Assembly (NCBI RefSeq): GCF_000524195.1
Contig: NW_020170385.1
Span: 1,381,898-1,445,897, forward strand
Direction of reading: 5' to 3'
Length of the DNA stretch: 64,000 nucleotides
From: Echinococcus granulosus
Taxonomy: Eukaryota; Platyhelminthes; Cestoda; Cyclophyllidea; Taeniidae
Both the position numbers and the translations under genes were made by a program. Within the stretch, counting starts at the first letter, position 1. The number at the start of each line of letters is the position of its first letter. The notes beneath the pieces were generated by a model. It saw only the letters and a program-made list of their open reading frames with translations, did no database searches and was not told the DNA's origin. Shown piece after piece: positions 1 to 12,000 of the stretch.

Positions 1-600
1 TTTCGCATCACTTTCTCTTATTCGAGGTATGAAATTGAGTCGCTTAAAATGGCCCAAACATCTGAAGGCAGGGTGGAAAACCCACCGCTCCATGTGATCA
101 AGGTTGTTGAACTGTTTTTGTGCATAATATTTTATGATGGACTGGTTAGTATGTCGAAATATTCCACCTGCATGTAGACCAAAACGGTCATGGTATAGGG
201 AGAGGGAAGTATCTTTGCCGTTGTTAATACTCCTTTTACAGTTTGCTATTATAAGTAAACTTTCAACTGGGTTTCACTAGTACTATCCAAATGCATAAAA
301 ATCGTTATATAGATGTGTGTGGTTGAAAAACAAAATCAGTAGCAGCTGCCGTTGTCTCATGCTTCACATTATTTTGGCGTTGTAATACAGTCTAGTTGTC
401 GCTAGGTAGACGGTGCTACTCCTTTTGGGGTTCGTATTCCAGCAGATTTATTTAAATGTACAACAAAGGCAAACATGTCTATTGTTTTGAGAGTTGCATG
501 TTGAGGGAAACGCAAAGCCTCGACTTTAGTTTCGCTTGATCTCTAAGATATTATGTCATACCTTGTATTGAAGATTATTAGCTCTGTAAGCTGTACATAG
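1..600. other. Probable intron of the CCDC39-like gene
   Basis: No exon or recognisable element is visible. The stretch ends in a usable acceptor (ctgtacatag) directly before the first recognised exon at 601, so it is most simply intron of a gene that begins left of the window. Confidence 0.5.
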
Positions 601-2200
601 GTGCTGCAAGAAATGGATGGGCTAAAAAGTCACGGGGACAAATTGGACGCGGAAATCAAGCAGTCCAAAAAAGAGTTGGAGGCCCTTCAAAATACGTTAT
701 CACTTTTGAAAGAAAGCAATCGAATTTGTGAAAGCAATTATCTTGAAGCGGAATCTGATTTGGTTCAAGAAAGAAACATACTTGAACAAAGCCGTAAGGA
801 ACTAAAGAGTACTGTTCACAGAAAGAAGGAACGGCTCCTATACACAAGGACAAAGGTTGAGGTAATGCAAACCAATTTCTGAAACGTAGGAATTGAAACT
901 AGCCATGGATGCGGCAGACCAAGAGCTAATAAAGGCGCAATTTTGTGGAAATCAACTTCAAACAAATACGTCCAAATTGGAAAAAGCCATCAACATCTTA
1001 GATCAACGAATTTTGAGAGCCACAAGGTGTCTAACGAAATCCAAGTCAGCTGCCCTTCAGCATATCCGAAAAGTGAGGGATTTAAAGGAAACGGAAATAC
1101 GTGCTGATATAGAGGTTTGTGCTTTCGGTGATTGCCTAATGCATTGTAGCCAAGGTGTCTAAACTTCACTAACTGTACATTTGCAATCACTAGCCAGTTT
1201 ATAATATGAAGTTATGGTGTTAACATAAGGCTGTTTAACGAATGGCGGGTAAATGTAAGGGTTTGGATCCCATTGTAAATCTACAAGCCGATTGATTCCA
1301 CGCAAATGCAAGATGACATCTTCTAATCTATTAAATGGGGCCGAAATCAACACATGGAAGGCATTGAAATAGGTAGGGCATAACAAACTATAAATTCACA
1401 ATATGTGTTCTGCTGAATCCACTTTAGGAAATGTGAGTGATTTGCAGCTTCTATTCACGAAAGTTGCAGTTATTTAGGACTTTTTCATTGACTTTTCCTT
1501 GGAATAATGGGTTTAACTGAATAACATAGTTGCAGCTGAAAAGAGACCTTAACGAGAAGCTGGTGGCGCTGACGATGAGTCAGCTGCGGAGCAAAGATCA
1601 GAAGGGTGTAGAGGTGCAGGCTCGGGTCTACCTCGCAGCCGCCGACATCATCACGGGTCCACGGTCTTCATGGGCCCCATTGAGGGACACCACCAGGCTG
1701 AGTGGTACCTCTTCCACGGGCACTCCATGCTCTAGCGCTGCCGTCACCACCATCCCCTCGCCCACTTCCACAAGGTAATTGACAGGCAGTAGCAAATGCC
1801 AGACTACTGCAGACGAGCATTGTAATTTCCCCTTAGTATAAGTGAGGAAACTATCCGTTTACATGGAGCTTGCCTGATTATGCTGTGTGAATACGATCCT
1901 AACTCCCATTAAGTAATTGTGGAGAATATCAGGAAGTGAAATCACATCCACTTGTTGAGACTATAGATGCTTACTTCCTGTTATTTATGCAAACTAATTT
2001 GTAGGTGCAATAGAACAACAGCAAAGTTCATTTAAAACGCTACCATGTTCCTCAAACCTTCGTACAGGAGGATTGTACTTCCCAAAATGTAATTTATTTC
2101 TGTTAGATCATCAATTCCTCAACGACTGAGCCTACTGGAGGGCCGCACTCTACTAGGAGAATCATCAAGCTGCAGAGCTTCTATCAAGAGCGGCAAGTAG
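601..2200 (+). CDS. Coiled-coil axonemal protein, CCDC39-like, C-terminal 272 residues (partial)
   Basis: Four exons are seen: 601-861, 890-1114, 1536-1774 and 2107-2200 (TAG at 2198-2200). Phases 0, 0 and 2 close exactly and give 272 residues; the 5' part lies outside the window. The first two exons are almost uninterrupted charged heptad coiled coil. The short run YTRTKVEELK aligns with the YKRRQIKELQ region I recall from CCDC39. The third exon carries a last amphipathic helix (EKLVALTMSQLRS), and the end is a Ser/Thr/Pro-rich tail, which is the C-terminal layout of CCDC39. CCDC39 pairs with CCDC40 as the 96-nm axonemal ruler of cilia and flagella. The intron at 862-889 is only 28 bp. A donor six bases earlier would make it 34 bp but would delete two residues from the aligned coil. 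Another ciliary coiled-coil protein is possible, because similarity rests on coiled coil plus tail. Confidence 0.5.
862..889 (+). other. 28 bp GT-AG mini-intron
   Basis: It begins gtaatg and ends cgtag. Removing it joins two coiled-coil reading frames in phase 0, and the frame across it would otherwise hit TGA. It belongs to the 28-38 bp intron class seen in other genes of this window. Confidence 0.65.
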
Positions 2201-3391
2201 TACTCATCAGACAACTTTTAGGAATAGTAGATTAAATTAAACAACGGAGTAGAAATTATTCCACCCATTGTGATATGTAAGTGTCTCAACTCGTTTCCGT
2301 AAGGTGCTAAACTGCTGGAGTTTTTTCGTAACTATAATGTATCAATCCCGCTTCCTGAAATAACAAAATCTTACGTGCAGCTAACTAGTCGCATAAATTT
2401 TCCGTTTTACAAAAAATACGAACAAGTCTAACTGATAGTTGAAGTATGCTTTTTAATGGATAAGTTGAATCTTCAAATCATGGTAGGGTAAAGTACTAAT
2501 CATCACGATTATAACTGCACCCGTACCATGGAAACAAGTCGTTGATAAGTATCACACCTCTGTGTTAATACAAACCCGTGAAAATGGTAGATTCCCTCAT
2601 TAGGAGGATTTATGTCAAGGCGGAACGTACCGACGTGAACTATCTTTCCTATTTACAGAACGTCCATCAAAGGACTCATGTGGTTAAGATCACCGAACAT
2701 CACGCGAATAAATGCGAGATAGTACAATACCCCAAGCCCTTATCAAAATCACAGGAGAGCGAGTTTCGATGGAAATAATCTGTATAAATCACCAGTTCAC
2801 TTTCTGTACGCACAGGATGATCCGTAAATAAATAACCTGTCAAGAGAGCATTATTAAAGAGGTTGGCAGTGATGCACTCCTACAGCGAAGAATTGGAAAG
2901 CCAAGTCACGATGGGTTCGAGTATGATGGTAGAAATCATTTGCATATCGGCAGCGGCCATCAAGAGGATGTAAAACCGAAATTAGAGGACGGCCTACATC
3001 ATTTTAATAGGGAACTGAAGAACGAACTCTAAAATAAATAAAGATATAAGAGGCATCGTAAATTTAAAAGGAAGCATAGACGCCCATATTACTTGTGAAC
3101 TAATTTTCCATTCCGATATACTAGATTTCGAACACTAAATGCTAAAGTAAGTAGTCACAGACTCGCAAATACAGGTGCTTCAAGCACATACAGAAGTGAA
3201 TATCCCTGTAATTCAATTTCCGCCTCTGAATATTCAGCCTGGATAGCGATTACCAAATTTTAAAATGTGGAAATCACTTTAGTAGAGGTGTTCAGATTGC
3301 TAATTACTGCTGCGACTAATACTGATTCAGTTATTTTACCAAGTGGCCAATAACTTATCCACCACCGAAATGATGCAATAGTAAAGGGTAT
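2201..3391. other. Spacer between convergent genes
   Basis: It lies between the CCDC39-like stop and the PPP1R21 stop, whose 3' ends face each other. An AATAAA-type signal at about 2827-2833 could serve the plus-strand gene. A 66-codon ORF at 2578-2778 has no recognisable similarity and no splice context, and is probably chance. Confidence 0.5.
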
Positions 3392-5774
3392 TTATTCACC
3401 AGCGCTATGAATTACCAAATGCCTGAATACGTTAAGATGATGTGCTATCCCAATTAGAAGATTTTTGTTGGGCAAGGGAAGTGAATTGGTTCTTAAGGAT
3501 ACGAGGGGCGCAAATATGAGATGTGAGGACTTTAAACGAACTTTAGAGGCACCACCAGCAGTGCTTCCGCTGCCTCGGAGTGTATGGATGTCGTCTGTGA
3601 GATTGGCTAGATGGAGGGCCATATCGGTGAGTTGTTTAGCCGTGCGCTGTTTCGTCGATTCTAACTCCTGTTCTAGACTGTTCACCCTCGTTGCAGCCGA
3701 CGCGGCCTCCCGCCTGTGCCTCTCCACATCACTCCCCACGCACCTTAGGTGCTCGTGCAGACTTCTGATCTGTCCGAAAGAATAGCAAAGTGGAAGTAGC
3801 AACGTGCAAGGGCCTCCTTCAACCTAGCGAATAATTCACTTACGCCATAGGCGTTGAGAGGACTGTTAACCATTAGAACATTCTTCAAATTACAAACTAC
3901 ATCCCTTAGTAGCGCAAGTTTAAATGGCTCAAATAAATTGTATGCAAATAAAGGAAACAATATTAACTTATGGTTTTTTTAGTCAGTTACACATAACTAA
4001 ATGGTGGGTTGACGTTAGAGGAACATTCAAAGGAGCCTACAACTGCCATTTCCCAATGTCTGAAAAGGCAATACTTACTTCCTTATAAGCGTCTGCCACC
4101 CGACCTGCATAAAGTATGAGCTGCTTGGTGCGATCAAGTAATTGTTCCTTGTAATATTCTGCGCGAAGTTTTTCCTCGATTGAAGCGTCAAAATCGGTAG
4201 AGGGAATTGCGGTAGAGGCATTTGTAACTGTGCCCGGAAGCTAAAGTAAACAATGCGCCATCTTAGAAACTGAATTAAACCTCATAAATACTAAATATTC
4301 ATAATTCAAAAATCAACGTAATAATGTAGAGAACATCGTTGGACATCCGTAAGCAAATTGAATAAGAGAAAATCGAATTTGGAGAGCCTCTGGTTGATAA
4401 TTGGTGACAGCCAAATTAAATCACTGAAAACATCACCAAATAGAGCAGCGCTTCAGTACAGTTGGAAATTACCAAAATTATCTGCAAAATATCAAAGGTA
4501 GTAAAGGTGGAGACAAAGTGCGACCAAAATATCGGTAAGGAAGATTGTTCTCTTATAGCAAGCACTCACTGCCTGCTGCACAAGCTGATTTCGCCTCGTC
4601 TCAAGGCGTTGCTGCAAAGACACTTCTGCAAGCTGGTTTTCGAGCTGAGAAATTCGTTGAAGAAGTAAATTCTCTCTCGAACTCAAATGGATTTGGGAAT
4701 GAGCTGAACCAGGCCCACGTTCTGGTAAGGAATGCTTTCGATTGGGCACATCTGGCTGAAGAGAAAAACTTGGAGTAGTTTTAATTGCGTCGAGACTGGA
4801 GACAGGACTTTGAACTTGGGAATTTTTCAAAGTCTCACTGTAGGCGAGGGCATGGGGAATAATAGCGAAGGTATTGGTAGTCAAATTTTCACGTTCGATC
4901 TAAAGTTAATAAGGAGAGAGTAAAGCGGCGCAATCCTAAGCTTGCGTTCGTCGCTTTATTTCACGCAGCATAATCGATTACTGATAGTTTTCGCTGCTCA
5001 CTGGAAAGGTGGACAGCTCACTAAATTCGAAGTTTATTCTACATCTGATGTCATAAATAGGAAAAACATGCTAGTAACGTTCAACAAAGTAAACGTTACA
5101 ATACATAAGAGCCATGAAAAGTAATTGAAAATGGGTGCAGTGACTTCAGCATACATCTTGCAAGCATATCGCATCAAGGGAAGATGAAGTGACATCAACA
5201 GACGAGGAGGACTGAGTGAGGGGAGAGAGGTTGGAAAAAGTTGAAGTTTGAATAGACACCGAAATACCTCGCGATTTTGAGGAATGGGGATTTGAGGACT
5301 CCAGCTCTGCTATCCTAGCCAAAAATTTTGACGATTGCGATACCAACTAAACAAAAAAATAAGTATTAGCACACACCCATCGAGGTACTAATCTACCAAA
5401 GCAGTTGGAAATACCTCACCACGCAGGTTATTAACCTCCTGTAAAGCATTCTTAAGAGCAGCATCTTGAGAAAGCCCTTCAACGAAACAGCCGTTAGTCA
5501 TAGAATGACCACGTTTCTGGTTAGCAGCTTCCAGTTGCTTTTCAAGAAAGACGGCTTGTTTAATAAGGTATTGATTCCGAAAAATTAAACCGTCTTTTTC
5601 ATGCTCAAGATTGCGTGTATGGATGGCTTGATCTGAGAGCTTGGTCTCAAGTTGAATAACACGATCAACAGATTCCTTGAGGCGATCTTTGATTGTACGG
5701 TACCTTTCGCGTAACTTCTTGAACTCAACTCCAAGTTGCGCGTATTTGGAACGCAGAGCATCGTCGTCGCACAT
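3392..5774 (-). CDS. PPP1R21: Protein phosphatase 1 regulatory subunit 21 homologue, shortened
   Basis: Five exons in transcript order: 5774-5415, 5346-5155, 4899-4570, 4240-4079 and 3769-3392. All junctions are phase 0 and give about 473 residues. PPP1R21 (Fy-2) is a subunit of the five-part FERRY complex, a Rab5 effector that ties mRNA and ribosomes to early endosomes. The start is set by homology: the Met at 5774 is followed six residues later by SKYAQL, matching the GKYQKL of the N-terminal KLRAQ domain. The KLRAQ coil follows (FKKLRERY, then FRNQYLIKQ against FRNLQLAKR). The last exons match the C-terminal coil (RVNSLEQELESTKQ against NISRLQDELTTTKR). The human protein is about 780 residues. 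The long central helical region is absent here, and the introns at the place it would occupy are only 68 and 255 bp. The last exon is read to the first in-frame stop; a further splice near ASK (donor gttcgt) is possible but weak. Confidence 0.85.
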
Positions 5775-6875
5775 CTGGTCTACAGTGATCGGGGGAGAAC
5801 TACCTACCTTGTTAACAGAAACAAAAGAATATAAACACAGACCAAATGATGGAATTGTGTTAAAGCAGAATAGCACATTAACAGCGAAATGTAATTGATC
5901 GTGCCAAGACGTGTGGCTTTTAAAGCGCGCCCTCAGCCCATGACTTATTCACACTGCAGAACCCTACTCACTCGTTCACTGAAGCAAAAGCACATGGGTC
6001 CTGTTTAACTAAACCACTACATAGTTTGAGGAAACAGAAAGGTCTATACCACTATGTCTAGTTAACTCACTAGTGTTTAAGGCGAAGACCCCCTCAAAAG
6101 CACCAACATAGTGACAAAATGTGTGCAATTAGTGGAATTGTGTTCTCGGGTGGAATACGAACTTAGTCACGAATAATTAAGGAGCACCTAGAAAACCCAA
6201 CGCCCAATATGTTCAGTAACAACACATCAATAATAAAAAATTAAAACGCAGCGAGCATTTTAAACCGACGTCAAATGCGTATTTTTCGCAAGGGCTATGT
6301 CATCATTTCTGCAATGTACAATTATTGTTAAAGGAATAAGCCCAAAATACAGCCCTTTGAGAAAAAGCACAAGCACTCTATGGAGCGTCATGTATTTATT
6401 TGGTGTTTTGCAGATTTTCCTTGACAGATAGTATGCACACAATTTAAATGCTATGTTTTTTAAAAAATTTTTTACAAAATGCTGCTATTACAATCACTGT
6501 TGGCTTATTAATAAATGTGGTAGGGTAGGGATGGAATTCAAAAAGAATCTCTTTCATAATTTGCACATTAAGGAGCTAATTAATGAGGTCTGTTTTCTGT
6601 CACCTCTATCTCTTGGCTATTAGGTTATTCATTGGAAGACGCGGGGACTCATCCCATCTCAGCACTGATAGTATGCAGGTCACTGCGCCTTCCTTAATGA
6701 CGGAATATCATGTATTAATACGGAGTCGAGCCTATTGGCAATGTTTGGACTGACCGAGGCTAAAGGCATGGCCAAAAATACCTCAATAAATAAAACTACT
6801 AGATTAAGGAGATTATTGTATTTTGCTACCTTGTTTAAAAAATCGAGTTGTTGATTACCCACAGGTTATGCTCCG
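5775..6875. other. Intergenic, upstream of PPP1R21
   Basis: AT-rich sequence with no coding signal that I trust. It should hold the PPP1R21 promoter and any 5' UTR exon. A possible acceptor (tctgttaac-aag) lies about 30 bases upstream of the start codon. Confidence 0.4.
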
Positions 6876-6975
6876 NNNNNNNNNNNNNNNNNNNNNNNNN
6901 NNNNNNNNNNNNNNNNNNNNNNNNNNNNNNNNNNNNNNNNNNNNNNNNNNNNNNNNNNNNNNNNNNNNNNNNNNN
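6876..6975. other. Assembly gap, 100 N
   Basis: Exactly 100 N. The sequence on its right edge is repeat family A, which also abuts the gap at 17539, so the gap probably hides the unresolved body of that repeat. Confidence 0.95.
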
Positions 6976-7296
6976 CCCAGCTGATGGGTGATTTTTGAAC
7001 CACTGACTATACTGTGATTGTCGACGCAGGAGGTTGTGTAGCGTCCCGAGACTCCCTGAAGACGAAAGAAGACAAAATACTCGGGCAGAATATATATTCA
7101 GCGCAGAGAAGGTGTCTGGGCTATTGGCATGGCCCAAAAGGCCAGCCCACCCAGCGAGGTACAAGGGGGCTAATTCGAAGCACAAAAGTGGCGCCTCACC
7201 AGAATCGAGGGATAAACCACCATCGTATTACAGTTGGCAAAGGGGAATGTGGATTTGAAGTATGAAAGAAAATTTGGGATTTTTATTGGTGTGATA
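6976..7296 (-). repeat. Interspersed repeat A, copy 1 (interrupted by element B)
   Basis: Two parts, 6976-7036 and 7237-7296, are the reverse complement of 17416-17538 with few mismatches. In this copy a ~196 bp element B interrupts the match. Repeat A runs into the N gap, so its full length is unknown. Read on the minus strand both copies encode the same short peptide (LLRRQSQYSQWFKNHPSA), but there is too little sequence to identify a protein. Confidence 0.8.
7037..7232 (+). mobile_element. Short non-autonomous element B, copy 1, about 196 bp with 4 bp target duplication
   Basis: Ends are TGTAGCGTCC and GTATTACA. It is flanked by GTTG at 7033-7036 and 7233-7236. The other repeat A copy carries a single GTTG at the same place, an empty site. 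A second copy with the same ends lies at 41096-41294 in opposite orientation. The ends share only a 4 bp inverted TGTA/TACA. No transposase is encoded. It looks like a MITE-type or other small non-autonomous insertion. Confidence 0.75.
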
Positions 7297-7479
7297 CGCT
7301 CTTAACATCAAATATCGCGCATTCCACTAGCTGCCATTTCTATTCACCTCCCTGTTCTCTATTTAACATGTGTTACATATTCCACGAATTAATTATTAAT
7401 TCGTTATCTGACTTCATAAACCAGTGTAAAAAGCTTGCATGTAGTGTGGTTTTATTAAATAAAGGAAAAGACAGCCACC

Positions 7480-7640
7480 CTCAAAGCACCTATGGCGGGC
7501 TTCCAATTCATTTTAAGGCCCCGATTTTCCCCTGAAGTCGTACAATGTCAAGGCACTGAGGATGAATGTATATTGCTAGTGCGTAGAGAAGTTTGGAGGC
7601 TACCGGTATGGCTCAATAACCACACCGGAAGGCGATAGTG
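7480..7640 (+). repeat. Diverged relative of element B
   Basis: It shares ordered short matches with element B: CCCTGAAG near the start, a GAATgTATATT core, GCGTAGAGAAG against GCGCAGAGAAG, and GGCTACCGGTATGGCTC against GGCTATTGGCATGGCCC. Boundaries are not clear. Confidence 0.5.
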
Positions 7641-9085
7641 CAACAAGTGGAAACTGAATTTTCTACGTCGTTAAGCGCACAGTCTAACAAAGTACTAGTT
7701 TACTACAGTTTAGTAAGTAAAAATCAATATCACATAGTCTAAATCTTGCCTTTCGATCCATTCAGTTGTTTTCGGAATTGTATGTATACTGTTTGTACTT
7801 CGAAAATATGTTCCTACACGGTGAGACTAGTTTATGAGAATACGCAAGGTCGAAATTTGGTACTGTTCACACCTCACGTAGGAAAGCGAATAAAAGCCCT
7901 TCCACAAATCCAGAGATTACGAGTCCTCGAAAGTTCATTCATGACTCCTGCTGAGAAGGTTGGTGTTTACAAAAGCCATCATTTAGTCTCACTGAAAATC
8001 AGCCTGTGAATGCTCAGCTTACAGCGTATTTCCGAATACCAGGTATTCGTGAGGCTATTTTTATAAAAAAAACTCCTGCTTTACTATTCCTTCATTGCGT
8101 CACAATCTTAGTATAATCTTTCTATTGCTTGAGTTGAAATCACTCCACCATGGGGTGCGGAACTAGAAAGTTTGTATTGTTTTGAGGGAGAGGGTTTTAT
8201 TAACACTTATGAAAATTCATTGCTCTCTACATAGAATGTCACAAATGCTAGTAAACGACTTTTCAATCCGCTAGCCACCTTCAGCTACTTTTTTAAAGTA
8301 CTTTCTCTTAGCTTTGACACGAATGAGCTCACACTCATGATCTAATTAAAGTTCTTCCCATTGACATTGCTAATACTAGCGTCAATTTATGCAATTCACC
8401 TGCAATTAGTACCGCTATGCTAGTGTTGCGCAAGTAGGAGCATAAGGCATACCATGCACGGTGAGACCCTATTTCCCCATTTATTAAATCCATGTACGCA
8501 GCCTCGAATGCAGGAATCTTCTTGACAAAAATAAGCACAATCACGCTCTATCAAATAACCAAATAGTTCTGCCATGCACAAAGATAGTCCATGTTTAGTC
8601 AGGAAACACGACCTGTAAAAACTTACTGACATTGAACGAGTTTTACATAACACACTTACATGGGGGCTAGAACTGAGACACACTAGTAATCGTAAGCCTA
8701 GCCATCCCAGCCCGTTAGAGAGGTGCAATATTCGATGCATGCCATTAATTCAAACACGGCTGTTAAATAAAGTTATCTGTCTAGATGAATACAAATTATT
8801 TTTTCTGACAAAAGGAGGTTGAAGTCAAGTGTTCACATGTGTGTATTGACGACTGCATCATGCGTTGAGGAACATGCAAGAAAACGAACGAAATAGAACA
8901 ACAAAAAGGTGGATGATATTACCCAGGTCAGGAGAGGAAGGCTTAAGTGATCGCGATGAAAATGAGAGAACAACTGAGGTGGTTAATCACAGTATTGAAT
9001 TTGGGCAAGAAAAGAGGGAGTAAATGCTCAGAGCTCTACGAATAGGTCGATTTGCTGCTCGCCAAGGCACCGCTCACAGTTCGTT
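7641..9085. other. Intergenic, downstream of NUMB
   Basis: No gene recognised. ORFs at 7746-8009 (+) and 8420-8740 (-) show no domain, no coiled coil and no splice context, and look like chance. Confidence 0.4.
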
Positions 9086-12000
9086 TCACCGTTCATCAGG
9101 GGGAAGGACGAGGAATGGATTGGTACAAACAGTAGCAGCAGCAGTAGGAGGATGAGGAGGCAGTGCTGCCGGCAAGTGTCCTAAGGGGGTGGTAGAGGAG
9201 GCGAGAAAGCAAGCCGCCAGTTGGCCCTTGGCCACCGCAGTTGCCCGTTCCGCCCAGTCAAGGTCGAAGGGGTCGACACCAAAAGTGATCTGCTTGTGTG
9301 GCAACCGACCCGGTAGCCATTGTGTCAGGGCCGTCTCAGGACTCGGCCGCTGTGCACCCGCAAACACCGTGGTCACTAAAATAGCGCAGACATGTGGCAC
9401 TTGAAGCAGTGACTGCGTTCGGAACCAGTTGAAACACATATTTCATTATGATGAATAATTGATAACTCGACATCTGGTTACCAAAAATAATTAAATGGAA
9501 GTACTGTAAAGCAAAGCTCTGTTGTCTTACTGTGAGAAGGTACACCATGTTGGTTTTAGATTTCGGTCTGACGAAATAGCACAATGACTACTGCGATAGA
9601 AGCTTAGGAACTCAATTACGTATGCACCAGAATTTTCCCAGCTAGAATACCCAGACTATAAAATAGTCAGAATAGGATAACCCATGGCACGTTCACGGGC
9701 AAATCATGACGAAATCAGCATCAGTATGTTCGCCAACATTGCTGAAACTGCAGTTCTCAAAGTACCTTGAAAATTTGATGAGAACGTCATTCGATCAGTT
9801 TTCTTTAAATCACACATTTGGGATTCCAATGCGTTTATCTGCAACACTGTAATAAAACAGCACAGTAGAGCCGATGATTTAACAGGGTTGGCATAGCAAT
9901 GTCGGTGACAAAGTGAACACACCAGTAGGATAGATGTTTACGATAAAAATAAACAGACACAGTCACATCGACACCAATCGGAGAGTGATACTATGAGACG
10001 GGTTGAATCTAAACGTGATTGTGATTGAATCAGCGCCAATAAGCTTATTAAGTCGATAGGAAGAGTTTCGGACAAAATTATGGCTTTTGACCAGTAAAAA
10101 TTCAAAAAATTAAGGTTTAATTACCCATGGCAAGATGCAATAACAAATATACAAACGTCTATTCACTGGATACGTAGTATGATTATTGCAATACCCACGC
10201 GAATCGACTCCCAGCGGCACTGCGCTTAACATACTTAAGCTTCAGTCAATTAGGAAGAGCAATAATTATTATTAAGGGGGAAAGTAGAAGCTTCTTAATT
10301 CACACAAAAAATAGTGAGCTACCAGAAGTGGCAAGATCCAAAAGAGCTCATGAGGCAATAGCTGTAACTAGACCTAAGAATGACATCGAACGGTGCCAGC
10401 TGGGCAAGTACAAGATGGTCCCGAATTTCACCTGACAATTATCCATTGCGTAAGGTCAGTAGGATCAGTACCTGTGGAGGACTCAGCCAACGACGGCTGG
10501 CATTTGACATCTGCTCCAAAGAGAATCATCGCATTTGAGGATGAAATGGCGCTTTCGGTAGTAGTTGGCGAGGATGGGAAGTGGAAAAGGGGAGACGCTT
10601 CTACGTGTGATGCATTACCGCCTGCAGAATGTGACTGGAGGGACGGTATCAGCTCCGAATTATCAGGAAATGACGTAACGGGAGCAACTTCCATCGACGT
10701 GAGAGTGAAAGGCGCAGAGAAGACTTTAGCGCTCCCGTCGCTACCACCATCATCAGCAATGTCCGGCCAGTCAGAGAGTGGAAAAAGTGCCGGTGACGCT
10801 GCCTGCAAGTTATCGAGACATAATAGTGCCATTGGGAAAGTTTAAGTAATGGATATGCGTATAATAGCTATATCGTCCTCGACAAGGTGGCTGAATAAAG
10901 TAAATTAACAAAATACGCTCAGATAGAAAATGATCCATTCATTGAGTCATGGAAAAATCTAAGGTACATACGTTTGGACACTTTCACAGGAAGTAACTGA
11001 AAACAATCGAGAAGGGGTTCACAGAATAGGCTACGAATTCGATCAAAGAAAATTTCAGTTATTCGCATACGTGGAAATTACTTGGATTTTAGCATGCTTA
11101 AATGTGAAATAATACCACTATGATCCGGAGAGTAGCAACGTATTTCGACAAAAGATTCCAAATTTCGGCTGTTTTATGAGCAATATAACGTGAAACAATC
11201 GTAGCAAGATGACATGAAAACAGCATATTTACAGAGAACTGCGTGCTTTCATGCACAACTACCAAAGCAGTTTTTTTGCTTGTTATGTTACTTCACAAAA
11301 TTCCATAGTAAAGTGCTGCTTGGAGGAATTAAAGAGACGTGATAGGGCAATAATGATGACATTTACCCCTCGTTACAACAAAAGGATCAATGGTAAAATA
11401 CGTAGACTACCTACCAGTGAAACTCCGCACGGAGGTATGGATGAGGTAGTATTTGAAGAAAAATTATTCAAACTCCGCAGTTGTTGTTGCTGCTGAGCCG
11501 TCTGATGCTGTTGAATGGTGGCAGGGTTGAAGGGAGCGGCGGAAAAGGGATCCAGAGCAAGTAGGTCATCAATCTCCTCCCGACCTCCAGTGGCTGAGGT
11601 ATCAATCTCATCGAACGATACGGGGAAAGTGGGTGATACCCTCGTTATCCCAGTGATTAGAGGATTACGGAATGCAAAATTAGCCGGTTGGGGAGTTTGG
11701 GATGTCCTTCTCAAGGGCAACGTCATGGAATCTGCCGAATGATTTGTACCTGACGTCTCTTCCAACTCGGTACTAGTTTCCTCGGGGATCGTTGCCCCTA
11801 CAAAAATCATATAAACATGAATTAGAGAATGCGAATAAGCTCCAGTTATGCGTGAATGAGGGGAAATTAAAGTAAAAGGCATGCCATGTTCTTATTCGTT
11901 TTAAATATTTAGGAATAAAAAAATGTTCACATCACTAGGAAAGTTATTACGCAATCCAGTCCCGAAGAGAATGCCCGCAGAGAATATAGTAAAATTTGTT

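Noticed and set aside
2578..2778. 66-codon ORF downstream of the CCDC39-like gene
   Set aside because: No similarity, no splice signals in phase, and it lies beyond a natural stop codon.
10393..10845. 150-codon plus-strand ORF
   Set aside because: It lies antisense to NUMB exon 9 (10472-10802), whose minus-strand frame fits the exon chain; the plus ORF is a shadow.
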